Source: Blasia pusilla (lineage: Eukaryota; Marchantiophyta; Marchantiopsida; Blasiales). Taken from it: a stretch of 64,000 nucleotides of DNA. The first letter of the stretch is position 1; each line of letters starts with the position of its first letter. The notes under the pieces are model-generated. The model searched no databases. It saw only the letters and a program-made list of their open reading frames with translations, and was not told the DNA's origin. The stretch lies in contig CM114272.1 of NCBI GenBank assembly GCA_050084515.1, positions 35,836,001 through 35,900,000 on the forward strand, given 5' to 3'. The translations under genes were made by a program, and so were the position numbers. This document shows positions 14,101 through 30,500 of the stretch, one piece after another.

Positions 14101-15265
14101 CTTAACTATATATAAATTTGTTACTTGTCTCATTTTCTTTACATAAGAGATAATTTGGCACCTCATATTTGCTCTTTGGAAAAAGATTCCTCTTTTCCCC
14201 CTCAAAAGAAGCTTTCCTCAATTAATCATGTAGATGGAGTTCTTATTACAAGAGGTAAAATAAATCTTTCTAGATGAGACTATACATGAATCACATATGA
14301 TCTCATTCTGATATTAAGACCTTGTTAAAAAATTAATACTTTTGATAAAAAAAAGTTTTTCTTATTACAAAACTCATCAAATTATTGTTTTATTCCTTCC
14401 TTAAATGGACTTTGGAACCATAATCAAGGATTTTTCAAGGACTTAAGATAAGGATTTTATTGTAAGAATATGATAAACATAAAATAGGATTATTTATTTT
14501 TGATATGTTACAATAAAATTGATTTCATATTGTAGCATTATTTATTATTATGTTTTCTTTATGGGATAGGGGTCTTAAAATAAGATATAAAGTTAATTCG
14601 AATCAAGCCCAATTAGATGATGTGGTTTTCCTAAGACTACTTACATCCATATAATATATAGTAGGTGGATGATGACGTACTAAAGAATGAATCAATTGTG
14701 TATATAGGCCATTTGCTCGGTAGTTCTTTATTGGATGGTTAAGACACGATTAATTTGTATCCCCAATCACTACCTAACGTGAGATCATTTTTTGAAGTTT
14801 AGAATCTCAAATTAAAAAGAGATCAGTATTTTGAGTTATAGGTTAGAGTGACATCTATACATGTGCTATTCTTTTAGGGTTGGATATGAGGAGAGGGGGT
14901 TATACCCAAGGATGATATTTGGAGAGGTTAATCTATACTATTAACGGAGAATGGTTTCTTGAATTACCAACACATGCCAGATTGACACACGATAGAGGGG
15001 TAGCAAAAAAATGTTTGGATAACATATGAAGAAAGTCATTTTTGGGGAATTTTGGGCAATATGATTATTGGTGTTGTTCATAACACTAGGAAGAGGGGGG
15101 CAGGAGGGGACTCAAAAGGAATAATGGAACATTGAAGAGAAAGGTTTAAGGAGGAAAGATGTGGATGGGAGTCTATTCTAGGGAAGAGGTTTCAAAACAT
15201 CTAGGTTTGAATCAAAGAACAAAGAATAATATTTGTTGTCAATTTTTATGAATCCTCTTTCTTGC
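5101..15265. other. AT-rich intergenic DNA, no gene recognised
   Basis: About 10 kb of strongly AT-rich sequence. The open frames are short (up to about 115 codons), have no recognisable domain and are scattered over both strands. The longest, 8523-8867 on the minus strand, matches nothing I know. Small tracts include (AT)n near 8218-8257 and (CT)n near 9571-9592. I see no tRNA, LTR pair or terminal inverted repeat here. Confidence 0.5.
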
Positions 15266-15274
15266 CTCTATCCT

Positions 15275-15903
15275 AAGGTTGCATGTGGATGAAGTCCGTG
15301 GCCACAAACTTGTCCATGTCTTTGGACTTAAGTGTGTCCCACAAAGGGACTTATCCATATGGGTCCCACCTATCTCTCTTTCTTGTCCCTTCCACTCGCC
15401 TCCGTAATTTGTAATTGCCTTTTGTTTCCTCCCTTCGTATCAATTCCCTTCCCCTTACTACTCGTCCGCCCTCGCTCTCCTTCCCACCACGAGTGAAAAA
15501 TGCGAGACCCACCTTTTGCAATTCAAAAAGTTTCATGTTTGCGGATATATCCATGGACTAACGTCCGTCCCGTTAGAAGGACTTGTCCATATGTGCCTCC
15601 ACCTTCCCTTTATTTCTCATTCTCCTCATTTGCCTTCGTATTCCACAGTTGCCCATTTCTTCATCCTTCCATCTTTATTCCCTCCCCCTTATTGCCCCAC
15701 TCGCCCTTGCCTACCTTCCATTATGAGTTTTAAGTATGGATCCCACCTCTTACAATCAATGTCCGCGGACATGTCCAAAATTATCCATCCTTGTTTGTCA
15801 GACAAACTGGTATATTTTTGTGCAACCATGACAATTAATGTTGGTGATCATGTCCGGACTTATTCGTCATGGGGACGGACTTTTATGATTTTGTGCAACC
15901 ATG
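15275..15903 (+). mobile_element. Composite Mutator-like MITE (double-core copy)
   Basis: It begins AAGGTTGCATGTGGA and ends TTTGTGCAACCATG, like the complete copy at 16170. The flanks CTCTATCCT (15266-15274) and CTCTATCTA (15904-15912) agree at 7 of 9 bases and look like a 9-bp target duplication. Inside are two element cores in the same orientation: one with the CCATATGGG box near 15355, one with CCATATGTG near 15588. Two further tail segments end in GCAACCATG near 15829 and at 15903. The element is therefore about twice the usual length and was probably formed by internal duplication before or after insertion. It has no coding capacity. Confidence 0.75.
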
Positions 15904-16169
15904 CTCTATCTACACATTCTCTACCCTCATACCATGGCCATGCTTTTAACATTACTATATATATGTATATCCGTTATTCTCACTTTAAAAGGAAAGAATA
16001 ATGTCATGTTCAATTCATTTTGAAATCTTTCATAAAATAGAGAGTACCCTCTCCTCCTTAAACCTCCATTTACTTAACCATAAAGTGTATAAATACATTT
16101 TTATATATAGTTTGAATTTTACTCTAGTGGAAGAACCAAAAAACTCTCAAGGTGCATATCTATATTATT

Positions 16170-16479
16170 AAGGTTGTATTTAGACAAAGTCCGTGTAAGA
16201 GGACAAATCCATGTTCGTGGACTTACCTCCGTCCTATAGAAGGACTTGTTCATATGGCCCCCATCTCCTCTTTTTTTCTCATCCCCCCACTTGCCTTGAT
16301 GATCCACATTTTCTCATTCCTTCCACCTCCATTCCCTCCCTCCTTATTCTCCGACCATCCTTGCCCTCCCTTCCACTCTGAACTATAAGTATAGGCCCTA
16401 CCTTTTGCAATCCATGTCCACGGACATGTCCAAACTTGTTCATCCCAAGGATAGACTTGTCCATTTTTGTGCAACCATG
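16170..16479 (+). mobile_element. Mutator-like MITE, complete copy with perfect 9-bp target duplication
   Basis: This 310-bp element is flanked by TATATTATT at 16161-16169 and 16480-16488, a perfect 9-bp duplication. The length of the duplication points to Mutator-like transposition. The ends are AAGGTTGTATTTAGACAAAG on the left and, read inward from the right, CATGGTTGCACAAAAATGG, so the terminal inverted repeat is short and imperfect (GGTTG core). The interior has several GTCCRTGGAC-type palindromes, a CATATGGCCCCC box and a C-rich middle. It has no open frame of note and is non-autonomous. Confidence 0.85.
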
Positions 16480-17984
16480 TATATTATTGAAAGCATTTTC
16501 CTCTTTTTTACATGCTCTTATTTTTTGACATAAAAAAATGAACTTTAAAGCTACACTCTCTTGATTACTCTATGATCATATCATAATTACATTCAATTTA
16601 TAAATAGAACAAAACTATTTTATGGTTTGTAATTTTATTTAATCGATTAATTTGGCTTAATGAAAGAAAGAGAGATAAATTAGAATTTGGAAATAGGGAC
16701 CAGAGAACAAAATTTTAAAATAGTGGTGAAGGATAAATAAAGATTGAATTTTCAAAAGGGGATAGGAAAAGACAAAGGGACATTGTTTTTCAACAAGAGA
16801 AGGTCAACAACAAATTTCAATGTTAAATTTTCAATAGGGGATAGGAAGAAATAAATTAAATTTACTTCTTTTCTTATTGAGAGAGACTTTCATATGGTGA
16901 TTCTATTTAAATTTAATTTTTTTATCCAATATATGGGGAATAAATTTTCTAAAAAGACTGTGAGATGAGATAAGGGAGTACGAGGCGATTAGAGAGGAGG
17001 AACAAATCAAACTTCCTATAACCCTCTCTATCCTTTGGAGGGTGAAAGGATAAACCCTATTTGGAGGAGCAGGGAGTAGAATAGGAGAGAGATGATTTTC
17101 ATCCTCCCATCTTTATCTACATGCTCTACGTACACATGAAGAGAGGTAAGAGGGGAGGGTCGAAATAAACCATGGAGTGAGGATATGGATGGGAAGTGAC
17201 ACAATAGGGCCAAAGAGAGTTCTTGTGGCCAAATGCATGGCCAGACCACAAAAATACCAGTTTTCATATATAAAATGTAATATTTGAACTTGAAATTTAC
17301 AATTATTTTATTAAGTTAATGATTGGAAGGGCATAAGGAGAGGGGGGAGGGAGGGAGGGAGGGGAAGAGGGAGGAAAACGTTTTTTAGGAGAATTATTAA
17401 GGGAAGGAGAGCGTTAGAAAAAAGATTTTTCCAAATGAGTTTTTGGAAAATAAATTATTCGTGTAAAGAAGAGGAGAGAGAAAATCTCTTAAAATGAAGG
17501 ATAAATTTGTACTCTCCAAGTGGACAAGATGATGTGGAGAAGTATTTTTTAAATGAACAATAGGAAATAGGGACGACTAAGAGTTTCGAAATTCAGGCAC
17601 TTTTTTAAGAATAACAAAAAGGGATGATTTTTTCCAAATTTTTATTGGAAACTACCTTCACTCATATGAACTCCCTAAAAAAGTGAAAGGAGATTCCACT
17701 AATCCCCTAGAAGAGTTTTAAAGTTGCATCACAATTCTCATGTCCACTTCTTCTAAAGGTGTGTCATCAAGAGCTGCTAGTCTATGGTATTCACCACTCA
17801 ACTCCGATCAAACTTTTATGGGTCAAAAGTTCCACTTCCTGGTGGGTGAAAGCATGGTTTCAATTTCAACCTAAACAAAGAAAGTATGGTTAGAATGGGC
17901 CGTTTCACTATGAAACAGCTTACGCTAACAACAAACTTAAGCTAACGTAATATGTCGTTTGAGACAAAGGGTCGTCTCATAATG
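16480..17984. other. AT-rich intergenic DNA with purine-rich tracts
   Basis: No gene recognised. The part at about 16800-17020 is similar, in inverted orientation, to about 23430-23610. A run of G-tracts lies at 17342-17364. Confidence 0.4.
17342..17364 (+). other. G-quadruplex-prone G-run cluster
   Basis: Five runs of three to six G are separated by single A residues, followed by a further short G-run. This fits the usual G-quadruplex pattern with one-base loops. Confidence 0.7.
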
Positions 17985-18905
17985 GCAACAACTAGTACCG
18001 GTCACGTTCCCGGCTTCCGGCTTGCCGTCGACTAGTCGGCCACGGCTTTCCCGATAATCCGACTTTCGGGTAGTTCTGTAATACGGCTTTCCATAAATAA
18101 ATAAAAATGAAAATGAGAATATATTAGTTTTGAATTAAGAAAATACAACGGCCACCTTCGTCCGTGTAGCGAAGCTCCACTGCAATGTCTCCTCCGCTCC
18201 GCTCCCGAAAGCTTCCGTACAAGAGGGAAGGACACGGACGGAGCTTTCTTCCTGGTTTTGTACAAGAACTGGCCGTTCACTGAACATCCATACTCGCTTA
18301 GGCTTAGAATTACTAAGCGGGATTAAAAGGACATCCATTCCGTTGGCGGCAGCAGTTCGTGACTCGTGAGCGAGGAAGCTCACGGCGCCCGAGAGATTAA
18401 CGTCATGCAATTAATAAGCAGAGTCGCTCAACGCGGACACGATTAACCAAATCACGATTAACCCCGTGGAACTATTCTCCGTACTCCCGTCGGTACGCTG
18501 AGCTCTGGCCGTCCGTCCGGGACACGTCCACCGCAGACCCAACAACCTCGACATCCGAGTCTCCTGCCTTGCTGCCCGCGGTCAGGAGAAGACGCTTGGG
18601 CCAATCCGGCCCGGGCGATGAACCCGATCCGGCGGTTTTCGACGACTGTAGTCCCCACAAGCAATGATACGTACGTATCTCGGGCAACAAGGTGTAAGTT
18701 ACCCGATTCCCGAACACCGACCCCGGGCAGGCTAGCTCCCTTGACCAGCGGACATGACGGAGACGTTACACCTAATGTTCGAGTACACAGAATGACACCG
18801 TGCTACTGTAACAGGAACCGGATCTGCCCGTTACCAGTCGGTAGCGCCACTCGCTGACCGGTTTCAACCGGTTCCGTTGGAGAACGTGTTTCGTTGCGGT
18901 GCGCT
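17985..18905. other. GC-rich island without a recognised gene
   Basis: About 920 bp, rich in CpG, with sharp borders against AT-rich DNA on both sides. It contains many short direct and inverted motifs based on CCGG, CGG and AACCGGTT (for example ACCGGTTTCAACCGGTT near 18858). The open frames (18135-18410 and 18472-18717 on minus, 18618-18857 on plus) are under 95 codons and match nothing I know. It could be a promoter/first-exon region or a decayed gene. Confidence 0.4.
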
Positions 18906-21124
18906 GTACCATCGTACAAGGAATTTGAATTTCGGTGGGGATGCTCATCATGTTTCCTCCTTATTTCGAAAAGAGTTTTCGTAATTTATTTTATTATTTC
19001 TACTTCTTTGTTTGTTAAAATTATTTTCTTGACCAATCAGGTTTTATACATACTTTTGAATAATTTAACTTCAATTTTGGGGAGAGATAACTATGGATAA
19101 TTCAAATTACCCATAGTAGTGTTGGGCTAAGTAAAGTAAGGGAAGGAAATTTGCAAGAGCGAGATATTTTGGTCCATTAAAATTTTGATGATTGCATGCG
19201 GGGGATTATTATGACCCAAAATTTCAATCCAAATTAAATAAGCATGATGCTAGTGGGTTCCCCTTCCAAACTTATGTTAATTCTCCAAAAAATGGTTTTA
19301 TTTTCTGTTATAGTAACAAAGATTCTAGGGAGTTTGGAAGTATGTCCACTAGAGTTACAATATCCTATTGGCTCAATTTTCATTCTTGCAAATGCTTGAA
19401 AAAATCATAGTGTTGATTCTTTTGAGTAAGATTCTTAAAATTATTGCGAATTGAGATCATGACAAGTTTATCATGATACCATCATACTTTGTTTTAGTTC
19501 AAAAGCATACAAATTAAACTACGTAGCTTTCAAAAGTGATGACGCATCTCATCCTTTAAAATATTCTATATCCATTGGTTCCCTTTATGTTTAAGTATTC
19601 ATGTGGATAGATGATTCTCTTGCAATTTGTTGAAAATGTTGGATAGATGTAAACGGATTTCTCAAAAGGGTTTGAACATTCCGAATGTCCTTTCCACTTC
19701 AATAATACAAATAATGGGACTCTAACATGTGTTTACAATGCATAATCAAATGCTTGAGTTAAAAATTTGAACAAAGATTTTTTCAAGAGGCCTCCTCTAG
19801 AAGTTTTGCTCCTAGTTTGGACTTAAGGAGACTATGTATCCCATGTAAGTTACTTGGTCTTGTGTAATCATCCGTTGTTAGTCATTGTTAGAGTCTATGT
19901 CATATAGCGCATATGTGGAAAAACATACCAAAAATAGAAAAAAAAAGATAAAGATGAAAATGGGATTATAGATTGGTGAAAAGTAAGACAAGATTGAAAT
20001 TGTGGATATATGTGTTAAGATGAGATAGGAATATTAGAGTCCAAAAAAAATCTTCTCATGATAAAAAGAAGATATGTGGGATAAGGATGGGAAGAGCTAA
20101 TTTGTCTTCATTGTACCTAACTCTAAGTATATAAAGGAAGAGGAGAGGCATCGAGGGGCATTATACCTTTGAGCAATTCTAGAGTGATCTTATGAGTTTG
20201 AAAGTTACAATGATATTACAACAAGATTAGTCTTCCAACGAAAGTGGATTACCCCTCTTGGAAGAATAACCAAATAGTGATCTAGGATTAAGAGTTTAGA
20301 TAGGTTTGTTAGACGTTGACAATGCATATTGAGCTACAAATAGAGCAAGGGGAAGGATTATTTTGCAGGTAATGGATGGAGGAGGATCGAGAGTAACTCC
20401 CAATTCTCCATTTTCTTAACACTACTTGGGACTACTCGTGGAGACTGATAAAAAACTCTCGGTCTACTTAAAATCCCAAAAGAAGCTCTCCAGACGCCCA
20501 AGTGTCAGATATAAGTAGCAAAGGCTAGAAGCTTGATTGAGATTTAACCTATAAATATATATGATATGATTGAACAAGTAATATTTGTTCATATTCGGGC
20601 TTCAAGAAAGTAACAAAAATGAGTGGATGATTTGAATTCATAGGTCATGGTCTCTTAAGGGCTCTTACATCCTAAGTTCACATTTATAGGGAATATGTTT
20701 AAGATTCATCTTATCTCTAGTTAAGGTAATCCAATTTTTGATTGTTGATTGAGAAAAGCAAAATATAATTAGGATAATCAAATCAATCAATCTATAGTTC
20801 ATCTTCTATGTTATGCATAGAAGATGAACTATAAATAGTAGAATTTCCAAGATAAAGCACCAAAATTTCTCTGTTTTTTTTGTTAATAATCAAAATATAG
20901 GACAGGTTTTGAGTACTTCTGAATTTTTTATCCTTGAAATGATGGGTGCAGGGAAAACTTGAGAATCTTAGACTTGACTAGAGTCATTTTTAATGTTTGG
21001 TGAAAAATATAAATGATTGCAAAAACTTTTCTTCATATGTCCTTTTCCACCCCATTTGATGCTAATTTGGCGCTAGCAATTCACATTAAAAATAATAAAA
21101 ATAGAAATAAATAAAGAAATAAAT
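18906..21124. other. AT-rich intergenic DNA
   Basis: No gene recognised. The one clear structure is the perfect hairpin at 20793-20833. Confidence 0.4.
20793..20833. repeat. Perfect 18-bp inverted repeat with 5-nt loop
   Basis: TATAGTTCATCTTCTATG (20793-20810) is followed by TTATG and then its exact reverse complement (20816-20833). A perfect stem this long is unlikely by chance. It may be a transposon remnant or a small-RNA hairpin. Confidence 0.9.
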
Positions 21125-21500
21125 CCTGTAGCATTCTATAGCCCCGATAATTAACCTATTCCGTCGATAGAATGGGGACGGAGACTGATTCGCATTCACC
21201 GTTGCCACCTGGTTCCACTATCTGGACCCGCCTTGTATCGGGCAGGCCTATTCTCAGTAGAACAAAGCTGAAGAGCCCTGGAGTCTCAACGCTGATTCGC
21301 ACTTAATGGAGTCGCCATAGTAGATACGGTGTAGAGTAGTGGAAAGCCGTGGGACGGAAAGATGGACGCAGGACGGAAAGATGGGTTCAATTCAGGGACC
21401 ACCGTAGCTTTCCTCGCGGATACTTATAGTTACTTCTGATATGGTAGACAGGCTCCGTTGACTCCGCGAGTAGCGAACATTCCATTCTTCGGACGGTTTT
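21125..21500. other. Small GC-rich island, no gene recognised
   Basis: About 375 bp, CpG-rich, embedded in AT-rich DNA. It includes a short tandem repeat of GGACGGAAAGATGG near 21353-21386. No long open frame. Confidence 0.35.
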
Positions 21501-22390
21501 GGGGTTTATTCAGTTATTTTTCTCAGAAAATGGGCAAATTATTTGAATTATTTTTGCAAACTTCTTGGATCGTTCTATACTTTTAAGTTCGCTTAAGACA
21601 AACCTCATTCTGCGCGGAAAAATGGACTTTTCAATGAAATAAATGGAGTTTTATTTGGAGACGAAAGGTTTTTTTTTCCCTTTGTTTCAAAATTTTCTGC
21701 ATGTAAGATTTGCTGAAATGTACTATGATAATTCAACTTCTATTTCACACATACGGTAATATGTCAAAAAGAATCTATGAGTGATGGATTAATATTTCAA
21801 TAGAATGAGCTGCTTTTAGATTTTTCTAAATATCTTTATAATGTTATTCATTTATTGTAAAAGTATATTTTTTGGGGAATTTCTATAATGATTTATCTTT
21901 TAAAAATTTTCTTTAAAAATATCAAAATGAAAATTTTAAGAATTTTGCTTGACATCATAACCTCCTTAATTAATAGAAAAATGGTAGTATGCAACACATC
22001 ATGTAAAAAAACTTTGACACTTTCAAGTTTGGTTGTGACATGAGTAACAACCGGGAGAAGTTTGAAACCACGTGTCAAATGAAGAGTTGTTGCCCTTGGA
22101 GAAATAATCATTTCATTCTAATACCAATATAGATAATAGAAGAAATACTTATGGCACTCTTGGATGAGCTTCGGGTATGGTCTATAAGAGGGAGCCCGCT
22201 AGAAAGCCTGCTAGGATAGCAATTTTGGCCCAATTCCCAAACTTAAAAAAATCGTGCTCCAAAAATCACACATATCAAATCATATATATATATATATATA
22301 CGTATGTATATGTACTTATACTAGTTACCAAAACTACTCAGGCTGGAAAAATACGGTAATTATTCATAAACAACTCAAAAAGTAGAAATG
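21501..22390. other. AT-rich intergenic DNA
   Basis: No gene recognised. There is an (AT)n tract near 22279-22300. Confidence 0.4.
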
Positions 22391-22975
22391 AATAAATAAT
22401 GAATAACTCCGCGGACCGGGTCCTGGAAAGTGGGAAAATGGGGAACGATTCCAATAATAATAAGGTGGAGTTTAAGTTTCCGTTACGTATTTTGAAAAGA
22501 ATTTCCGAAGCCGTGGAAAAGATGAAGATCGTGCCAACGAGAAGAGGGGTTGGTAAGGAGTCATGAACTCGTCAAGTTTATTCACACCAACCTAAGGAGA
22601 TCCTTCTCCTATTATCCCACAGAATCGCGAAGGGCCGGGAGCGACGAGTTTCGTTTACAGACCGGCCCCGACCCGGCCCACCAGAAAGATCCCGACAAGA
22701 TCTGCTGGTCAAAAGAAGCATCTCCTGCATCTGACCGCTGAGTATGTTCTCGAATCGGAAAGAAATCGTTTACACAGCCTTTTACCCGATTCACACGGGG
22801 GCGATAGGCCTCCGTTTGGAGGCATATCGCCCGAATATACGGTTTCCGTTCCTGCTCCGTTTGAGAGAAACCGGAACGGATAAGGGCCCGGCCGGAACGG
22901 AGTCCCCGAACGGAGGGCTCCGTTTTAAAAAAAGGGTGGCGGGATACAAGTTCAGGTGAACGGGCAGTCAAATTT
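22391..22975. other. GC-rich island with strong hairpin potential
   Basis: About 580 bp of GC-rich sequence. It contains the hairpin at 22799-22832 and a cluster of direct and inverted copies of GGAACGGA/TCCGTTCC at about 22845-22925. The open frame 22612-23013 (minus, 133 codons) has no recognised domain and overlaps the hairpins, so I do not call it a gene. Confidence 0.4.
22799..22832. repeat. 15-bp inverted repeat, 4-nt loop
   Basis: GGGCGATAGGCCTCC (22799-22813), loop GTTT, then GGAGGCATATCGCCC (22818-22832). The arms pair at 14 of 15 positions. Confidence 0.85.
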
Positions 22976-27195
<4,220 letters not shown>

Positions 27196-27546
27196 ACACG
27201 TGCAACATCTAATCTAGTGTACATAAATGTAACTAAACAGTACCCTAATATCAATTGAATCCAAAGGTGAAAACATATGATGTCCCAGTATTAGGGCAAA
27301 ATAACCAACAAAGAAAAACCCACAATAATATGTTACATAAGATAAGATATGATTATAATGTATTATATTATACACGTGCAACATCTAATCTAGTGTACAT
27401 AAATGTAACTCAACATTACCCTAATATCACTTGAATCCAAAGGTGAAAACATATGATATCCCAATATTAGGGCAAAATAACCAACAAAGAAAAACCCACA
27501 AGAATATGTTACATAAGATAAGATATGATTATATGGTATTATATAA
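27196..27546. repeat. Tandem duplication, 176-bp period
   Basis: The block starting ACACGTGCAACATCTAATC at 27196 is repeated at 27372. The two copies differ at only a handful of positions over about 175 bp, so the duplication is fairly recent. Confidence 0.95.
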
Positions 27547-30500
27547 GACTTTATATTATTTTAACCAATGATAAATGGACACATGGCACTGGAGAGTTTC
27601 TACTACCCTTCAAACATTCAACTCAAAAATCAACTTTTAAAATAGATTTTTGCCCTACCTTGCTTATGTTGACTTAAAACATGGATTTGACCCTACCTTA
27701 CTTAAATTTGACTTTTTGCCCAAAAACTTTCGGGTGGCAATAAAAAATATCCTTAGTTGGACGTACCTAATACTTGACTTTTCCTTCAGTGACAACCCCT
27801 AGATTATCTCTATACTTTTTATTTTTAGACTAATAGAGTGTCCTATTCCATAGTTTTTTTTCATTGTATGAATCCTTTCTTTGGAACAATAGTACATTTG
27901 AGATGGAAAATATCCCGTCAGTGATCATATGAATGAAATATAGGCCTTTGTACAAACACTTGAGCCCATATTTATGGTGATCAAAGAGATCTCCAAGACG
28001 TCGGTCTATCAAAACGTAAATATCGTTGCTATTGTAATCCTCTTAAACCTAACAAGTATTGAATCTTAAAATTTCGGGGTTGGAATCCATTCGGTTGTAC
28101 CAATTAGGATTTTAATCTTGCTGCAAACTCTACCTCAGTTCGATGGAGATAAGGTTGTGGAGGAGAAGATCCTGGGCATCATCCAACCATAACCTTGTAC
28201 GCAACAAGGCGCAATGACTCAATCGATAAGCGATACAAGTCATACAATGAGTCAGACTACAAGAACGATATATAGGCCTTAAAGACCAAAAATCAAGAGT
28301 AAAATTGTTGTAGGATGATGTTAGGAGAGTGGATTGGGAGTCACGCTTTATTTCCATGTTCTCAATGGCAACATAATTGATATATATAACTCCATCAACG
28401 TATTTCAATTTAGCCTGAACATGACTATTAATGTAGTTGAAAGCCATCTCAAGATACATATATCCTAGACTACTAGTGGAGATCACTCTTCCTCATAGGT
28501 TCCCTTGGGAGGCCAAGACACCATTGCAAATTCAGATCCTATGGAGATATGTCACAAAGCACTTTCAAGTACTCCTATCAATGACCCGTGCATTCATAAG
28601 AAGAAGCAACATCATGGTTTGGGCGTAAAATTATGTGTGGATGTAGCTAGTATCTAGGATATATGTGCATATAGTCTGCCATTTTTAAATGTAGCTAGGT
28701 AAACCATCGAGGATATATACAAAAATCTAGAAGGTAGCCGACCTTTTGAAAGTCAATTGTAAATTTAAATCCATAAGTGTATATTTGCAAGAATGTGCCA
28801 AAATAGGGAGTTCAAAGAGCTGAATTTTGTGATGATGGGACCATTTTCTTGCAATCATGTGCGGCTCTTCACGATGGAAAATATGTTGCAAAATGTAGTA
28901 GTGATATAATTTTACATGAACTTGTTGTGACATAATTTGCTATTAGAGTTGGTGGAATATATATATTCATAGACTTTATATAAAAACCCATATATGTATG
29001 CAAATCAAAATTCATATCATGGAATGGTGTAAACTTATAAGCAGATATTTTAGGTCTTAAACTAGAGATTTGACAAGTGATTATGGCATCGACCCTCTAC
29101 TTGAACTACGCAATCATGACCATCATTGTGTATGAAGTAAGACTGTGAGAATTCTAGCCACTCTACCGAGTAGTGGATCCTTACTTTCAATATCTCTAAA
29201 ATATCATAACTTAGTTCATCCATCATAAGAGTCCTATTAAGTCCATAATGTTGGGATGTCTGATCAGATATTTTTCTTGGGTATTCAGATGAGGTAAAGA
29301 TCAATGCTCTTGTAGAGAAATCAAAGCTTTTGTAAACTTCCTACTTCTCCATTTTGGGTTAGGACTCATGTGAAGTGTTGACTCACTGGTTCTTATGCGC
29401 AAGTTATCATATTTGACCATCTTTGGGCATGGGAAAGGATCTCTTTTGGCTCTTCCCAAAGATATTTAAGGTGAGAAGATGATTCCTACAAGCCATTTGT
29501 CTCATATTAAACCTAAAGAACAATTCTTCTTCTAGGGTTTGGCATGGGCAGATATATGAGATTCTAGATTCCCTTATGGTTGAGGCTAAATATGGCTTCA
29601 CAAAGTTAGATATTATCATGAGTGGAGTTTATCATGTGGATTATTTCATTTGGATTTTTTTTGTGTAATCTTGATGTACATATAACATATATGAGTGTAT
29701 TTATGTGTGAGTATGAAGCTTTCTCTATCGCAAAATGATTTACACTATGTGTGGTATGGATTTGAAAATTGATGTGGATTGTGTAGCAATATATATGCAC
29801 ATGAAAAACCCAACTTTTCCTTTATTACCATAAGGTACCCAAAATCTCTCGTTATGCAATTCTAGGAAACAATTGAAACACCTATTTTATGCATTACCAA
29901 AATCTCCACCTAGCTTTTCTATGAGATTTGGCACCTTTTCCATCCATCATCATGTGGACATTCTTCTTATCGATGGAAATTACCATACATCAAACCAATC
30001 AAAATTGATGTAAATTTTAAAGCACAACAAAAGATTGATTATTGTACTCTATCTTTCAAGATCCGCTTGGATCTTGAACTTCCAAAATCCTAACTTGTGA
30101 CGTGTTTCTAGATTTGCTAGTATGCACTATATTACCCTTGAAAAACCAACTGATAAAACTCAATTTTTATTCAAATACATTAAGAAAATACGTTGATCTA
30201 AAAGAAATAGTAACTTCTAGGTACAAAAACATATATCCAAAAATCCAGAAGAAGTTTTTGTTCCACACTCTAAATGCCATATTTATTCTTTCCAAGTCAT
30301 AAATGGGTGGAAATTAACAATAATTGACCTAATGGATAAAATCATATACTTCAACATTTCCTAGCGTATTGAAGTAGATGATTCAAAAACCATCCTACAT
30401 TAATCTTGCTCTATCATCCTTGGTAGCCTTGATCTCTTGTGAATCAAAGACTAAGGCTAGGTCTCCACTAAACAAGTAGTTGTAGGTTGAGTGAGTCCAA

